The notes below the pieces were generated by a model that did not search any database, had not been told where the DNA came from, and worked only from the letters and a program-made list of their open reading frames with translations. A program made the translations under genes and the position numbers. This document shows positions 56,401-62,400 of a DNA stretch of 64,000 nt, one piece after another (position 1 is the stretch's first letter; each line of letters begins with the position of its first letter). The DNA comes from a bacterium (lineage in GTDB: Bacteria; Actinomycetota; Acidimicrobiia; Acidimicrobiales; Bin134), in NCBI GenBank assembly GCA_026708015.1, contig JAPOVT010000023.1, positions 22,644 to 86,643 on the forward strand, read 5' to 3'.

Positions 56401-59400
56401 CGACGTTGGCACAGCCCGGGTGGACAGCTACGAGATCCGCCTTGGCGCCAAGCCGTCGAGCACGGTGCGGGTGGAGGTCAGCTCGGCCGACCGCGACGTG
56501 CTCTACGTGACGGGCGGCAACGACCGCGCTGGCAGCGCCTCGCAGTCGGCGCAATTCGTCTGGCAGCCGGCACAGTGGCGCACTCCTCGGACCGTCAACG
56601 TGCATACCGTGGCGGACTCCATCCAGCGGGACAACCAGAAGGTGGAGATCAGCCACGACCCGAGCGGCGGGAACTACAACAGCGCCCCCACGGCCGTGCT
56701 GTCGGCGACGGTGATCGACAACGACATCACGGCTGTGACCATCGTCGAGTCGGGCGGCAGCACGGAGGTCGCCGAGGCGGGGGCCGGCAACACCGACACA
56801 TATGAGGTGTTCATCAACAGGAAGCCCGCCGGGGGCCGCCGGGTCGCCGTGAGAGTCACCTCGAACGATCCCTTGGCAGCCAAGGTCAGCGGCGGCACGG
56901 GATCGGGCACCTCCACCTTGCTCACCTTCACGCCCTCCAACTCGAACCGGCCGCAGACCGTCACCGTGACCGGCGTCGACGACGACGTCGCCAACACGGG
57001 CAAGGCCCGCACGGCTGTCATCTCCCACGCCGTCGAGACCAGCGATGGCGTGTATACCTCCGACCTCTCCATCGCCTCGGTGAACGTCACGGTCGTCGAC
57101 GACGACCCCGCGCCCGCCCGCATCAAGCTCACCAGCACTTTCACCGCATTCGACGAGAGGCCAGCGGCCCATCTCGGGCTGGTGGTCGCGACAGTGCAAG
57201 GCGATTCGGCCTTCGCCGCAGACAAGACCGTGACGCTCAAGGCGAGCGGGTCGGGCCTGCCGGACCGGGTGGCTTTCAAGTCCATCATCTTCCAAAGCGA
57301 TCTCACCATCAAGGCCGGAACGAAGCGCGGCCAGACAGCGGTCACCTACCTGCTGACTGACGACGACGTCGACCAGGCCGACGAGACCGTCACCATCACC
57401 GGGACGCTGGCCGGGGTGACGGTCGAGCCGCTGACGGTGACGTTGATCGACAACGACCCGACGAAGATGACCCTGGCCTCCGCCGCGGCGTCGGTGAACG
57501 AGGACGGGGGCAGCACCGAGGTCACGGTCACGCTGGGCGCGGCGCTGCCCCAGGGGGTGGCCGCGGTGGTGCCGCTGGCGGTGACGGGCGCGGTCGCCGG
57601 CGAGCACTACACGCTGGCGCTCAAGACCGGCGCCGGGGTCAACACCGGCATCACGCTCGACACGTCCAAGCCGCACAGCGCCCAGAACCCGGCGCTGCGC
57701 TTCGCGGCCGGCGCCCTGGCGGCCACGCTGGTGCTGACCGCAAAGGAACTCGACGGCACGGCGGACCGTACCGTGGCTATCGCCTACGGCAGCGGCCAGT
57801 CGGCGCCGTCGGTGAGCGGATCGGGCGGCGGCACTATGCCGGCCGGCAGCCCGCAGCAGGTGAAGATCACCAACCAAGACGTTCCGGAGATCACCATTGC
57901 TGCTGGTGCCGCCACCGCCGAGAGCGCCCCGGCGCGATTCTCGGTGACGTCGACGCTGGCGCCCACCGCCGATCTGAGCATCGATCTGGACGTCACCCAG
58001 ACCGGCAATGTCGCCGCGTCGGGCGCCACCGGACGCAAGAGCGTGGTCATCAAGGCCGGCAAGAAATCGGCGACGTTCGCGGTGGCCACCGCCGACGACA
58101 AGGCCGACGAGCCCGACGGGGCGATTGCGGTGGCCGTCGTCAAGGGCTCGGGCTACACAGTGGGCACCACCGGCTCGGCGACCGTGGCCGTGGCCGACAA
58201 CGACCCGACCGCGGTGACGCTCACCGGCAAGCTGGAGCGCAGCCTGCCCAGGTTCCTGTGGAACGAGGGCGAGACCGCGGGCACGCGCGAGCTGACCGTG
58301 ACGCTGGGCCGGGCGCTGGGGGCGGGCGAGGTGCTCGAAGTGCCCTTGGCCGTCGCCGGCGGCACCGTGGGCAGCGACTTCTCGCTCGCGCTCAAGTCGG
58401 GGTCGCCGTCGAGCGTGAAGCTGGCGGGCCGCTCGCTCACCTTCACTGGGGCCAAGGGCAGCACCGTCAAGGCGGCCACGCTGGTCGTGGGCCTGCTTGA
58501 GGACACCGACACCACCGACGAGCTGATCACCGTGTCGCTGCCCCCGTCGTGGCCCAGCAACACGGTGGCGTCGCCGACCACCACCGTGTCGGGCGGCGCC
58601 AGCGGCTCGGGGCGGGTCGCCTTCCGGATCCTCGACAACGACCGGTCGTCGGTGCCGGGAGTGCGGGTTCACGCCGACGGCGCGGTGTCGCTGCCGGTGC
58701 GCCACATGCGGGTGACCGAAGGCGATACCGACGGCGCGCAGTACCGGGTGTCGCTGAACACCGACCCGGGCACCGGGGTGACCGTGACGGTGACGCCGTC
58801 GGCAGCCGATGCGGGCGTGATCGGCCTGTCGCCGAACACGCTGCGCTTCACCGGCGGCTCGGGCGGCAACTGGGCCAGCGCCCAGACGGTGACGGTCACC
58901 GGCACGTCCGACGACGACGCCGACCACGCCCACACCCGCATCACCCACGCGGTGACCGGCTACTCCGGCGTGGCGGGGGCGCCGTCGATCACGGTGGCGG
59001 TCATCGACGACGACGCGCCGGCCGGTACCAGCATCTTCGTGATCCCCGACGAGGTGTCGGGCGGGCGCTTCGTGGCCGGGTCGTCGGTCACGGCGGAACT
59101 GGTGCCGGTGGGGGTGTCGTTCGCCGGTGCCGGCCAAGGTGCCGGACACGGGGAAACGAGCTTCCGCAACACCGGCGGGCGGCTGTGGCACCCGGTCACC
59201 GGCGAGCTCACCGCCGAGGCGCTCAAGTCGGTCACGCTGACCGGCGCTCCCGCCGGGCTGACCGTGGCCGCCGCCCGGCTGGTGCGCACCCACGATCAGA
59301 ACTCCGGTGACCTATTCGCAAGAACGAACGGCGCCCACCTGGTGGTCGACTTTGCCCACAGCGGGGCGGCCATCGCCACCGACACCACCGTGCAGATCAC

Positions 59401-62400
59401 CGTCGCCGGCCGGCTGCTGTCGCGGGCAGGCGGCGAGAGCGGCACCCCGTGCAGAGGCGGCTGCCCGGCCATCACCGGATCGTTCACGATCAACGCCGTC
59501 ACCCCGGCGGTCGAGGTGTCGCCGCTCGCGCTGGCGCTCGCCGAGGGCGGCGCCGCCGGGGAGTATTCGGTGTGGCTTACCACCGACCCTGGCAGCGGCA
59601 CCATTGTCACGGTCACCCCGATCTCGCCCGACACCGGCGCGGTGACCGTCGGCAGGGCGCTGCGCTTCACCGGCGGCACCAACGGCTCTTGGGACACCGC
59701 CCAGAAGGTGACGGTCACCCCAGTCGACGACCGCGACGCCGCCGCGGAGACCGTGACCGTCACCCACACCGTGGCGAACTACACGGGGGTGAGCTCGGCG
59801 CCGTCGGTGAAGGTGACCGTGTCCGACGACGAGACCGCCGCCGGAGTGCTGGGCGGCGTTCCGAAGGGCGGCCTGACCCTCACCGAGGCGGCCGGCAACA
59901 CCAACACGGCCTCCTACACCCTGAAGCTGGCGTCCCAGCCCACCTCCGACGTGACGGTGACGGTGGCCAGCAGCAAGCCTGCCGTCGCCAAAGTCGGCAA
60001 ATCCGCAGCCACGCTCGCCAACAGCATCACGCTCACCTTCACCCCGATCACATGGTCCGCCCCGCAGACCGTCATCGTGGGCGGGGTGGCCAACGACGAC
60101 GACGACCCCGGCGGCTCGCGTGCCGCCGCCGTCACCCACGGCTTCGCCGGCGGCGGCTACAGCTCGGTGACCGTGGCCGACGTGGACGTGTCGGTGGCCG
60201 ATGACGACCCGACGGTGGTGTCGCTCACCGGCGGCGGCACGGTCACCGAGGGCGACGCCGCGAAGGCTGCCGAGGTGACGGTGTCGCTGGGCCGGAAGCT
60301 GATCGCGGGCGAGAAGGTGGCCGTGCCGCTGACGGTGACGGCCGGGTTCGCGGGCACCGCGTTGACGGTGGCGCTCAAGGGCACTCCCGACGGCGCGGTG
60401 CTGACCGGGCCTGCTACTGACACCCCCACCGTGACCTTCACCGGCACCTCCGACACCGCCAAGACCGTCCAGTCCGCCACCGTGACCTTCACGCCGCCCG
60501 CCGCCCACGACGACGGCAATGATGTCGGCGAGACCGTCACGGTCGCGTTGGGCACGCTCACCGGCGGCAGCCTGGTAACCAACGTCGCCGGCGGCGCCGC
60601 GGCGCACAGCGCCAGCAACAGCGCCACGGTGAAGATCACCGACGACGACATCGAGGCGATCACGGTGCGGGTCGGCGGCGGCGGCGGCATCGAGGGGGCG
60701 GTGTCGTCGGGGGCGGGCAGTTCGGTGACGGCGACGGTGTCGCTGGGCCGGCGGTTGGCGGCGGGCGACAAGGCGCAGGTGCCGCTGGTGCTGTCGACCA
60801 CGACGGGGACGGTGCTGGCGGGCTCATCGGGCCGGGATTTCACGCTGTCGGCGTCGGGCGACGGTGTGGCGTTGACCAGCGCGACTACGGCCGCGCCAAT
60901 CCTGACGTTCACCGGTCATGCCACCGATGTGGTGCAGGTTGCGACGCTGACGTTCTCCTCCACGGGGCGCGACGCGGGCGATCAGAGCGGCGATGCGACG
61001 GCGGGCGGCGATGCCGACGGAGCGGACGAGCTGGTGGTGGTGACGTTGGGCGATCTGGATGCGGGCTCGCTGTCGACCAGCGCCGGTCTGGGTCTGGATC
61101 CGTTCGACGACGGCGATGCGGGCACCACCCATGATGTGACCACGTCGGTGCTGATCGCCGACGACGAGGCCGACGACCGCGCCGTGTCGGGCTTCTGGAA
61201 GACATCAGATGACAAGCCGTTGGTGGTTCTGACGCTGGCCGAGGGCAGGTCGGGGTCGCTCAAGATTGATCTGGGTTCGGCTTCAGGGCCGGTGAGGGTG
61301 CCGCTGAGCCATGACTTCAAGTCGACGGCCGCAGGCGATTTCGATGTGCTGCCGTCCTCGGTGTTCGTGCCCTATGGGCAGTCGTCGGCATCGGTGGAGG
61401 TGTCGGCCGCGGACGACGACCTGGTGGAGGACACCGAGGTCGCGCGGGTGTCGGTGGGGACCGATCCGCCGGGGTTCGCATTCGCCCGCCCCGAGGAGGG
61501 CAAGCCAGCGAACGGCGCTTTCGACATCTTCGTGACCGATACGTCGGTGGCGGTGAAGCTGTTGCAGCCGACGGCGGGCGACGGGGTGGTGTTCGAGCCG
61601 GCTTCGGTCGGGGCCGCTCATCGGTCGGTGGAGTTCGTGCTGGAGCTGGGGCGGGCTTTGGCGGCCGGGGAGCGGATCGATGTGCCGTTGGCGGTGTCGG
61701 GGGCGGGTGTGGTGCCGTGGGCGGATTACACGCTGGTGGTGAAGCCGGGGTCTACGGGTGTGACCATGTCGGGGGGGAACACGCTGGCGCCGGTGGTGTC
61801 GTTTCGCGGTGCTGGCGCCCAGACCGCGACTCTGGTGCTGACCGCGGTCGACGACCGGTTCGCGGAGGGCGAGGAGACGGTGTCGGTGGCGATGGGCGAC
61901 GCGGCGGCGTTCAAAGCCCAGTCCGGCACGAACGTCCAGACCGGTCCTGCGACCTCGGCGGAGTTCTCGACGCCGGTGTCGGTGAGGATCGTGGACGCGT
62001 CGGCGACGCCGACGGTGTCGGTGACCGGCCCGTCGGGGCCGGTGTTCGAGGGCGACGCGGCCGGGTTCTTCGTGTCGGCGACCCCGAATCGCAGCGGGCC
62101 GGTCGAGGTGGCGCTGACGGTGGCGCAGACGGGCGGCTATGTCCCGGACAGGGTGGACGGTGTGAAGCAGTTGGGCACACGCAAGGTGACGGTCCCCGCA
62201 GATGCTTTGTCGGTGCAGCTCTGGGTGCCGACCGCGACCAAGAACGGCGCCCAGCCCGACGGGTCGGTGTCGGTGACGGTTGCGCCCGGTCCGTATGCGG
62301 TGTCGGCGGGATCGGCGCAGGCCGCGGTGCGGCGCACCAACGGGGTCACGATCATCGTCAGTTCCGCAGCGGTGGCGGAGAAGGGCGGCACAGCGGAGGT

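Noticed and set aside
40151..60607. Many minus-strand open frames of 200-1000 codons, e.g. 47924-50845, 56243-59293 and 50849-53413
   Set aside because: They lie opposite the giant plus-strand gene. Their translations are His/Arg/Gly/Val-rich low-complexity sequence without motifs, as expected from antisense of GC-rich GCC/GAC codons.
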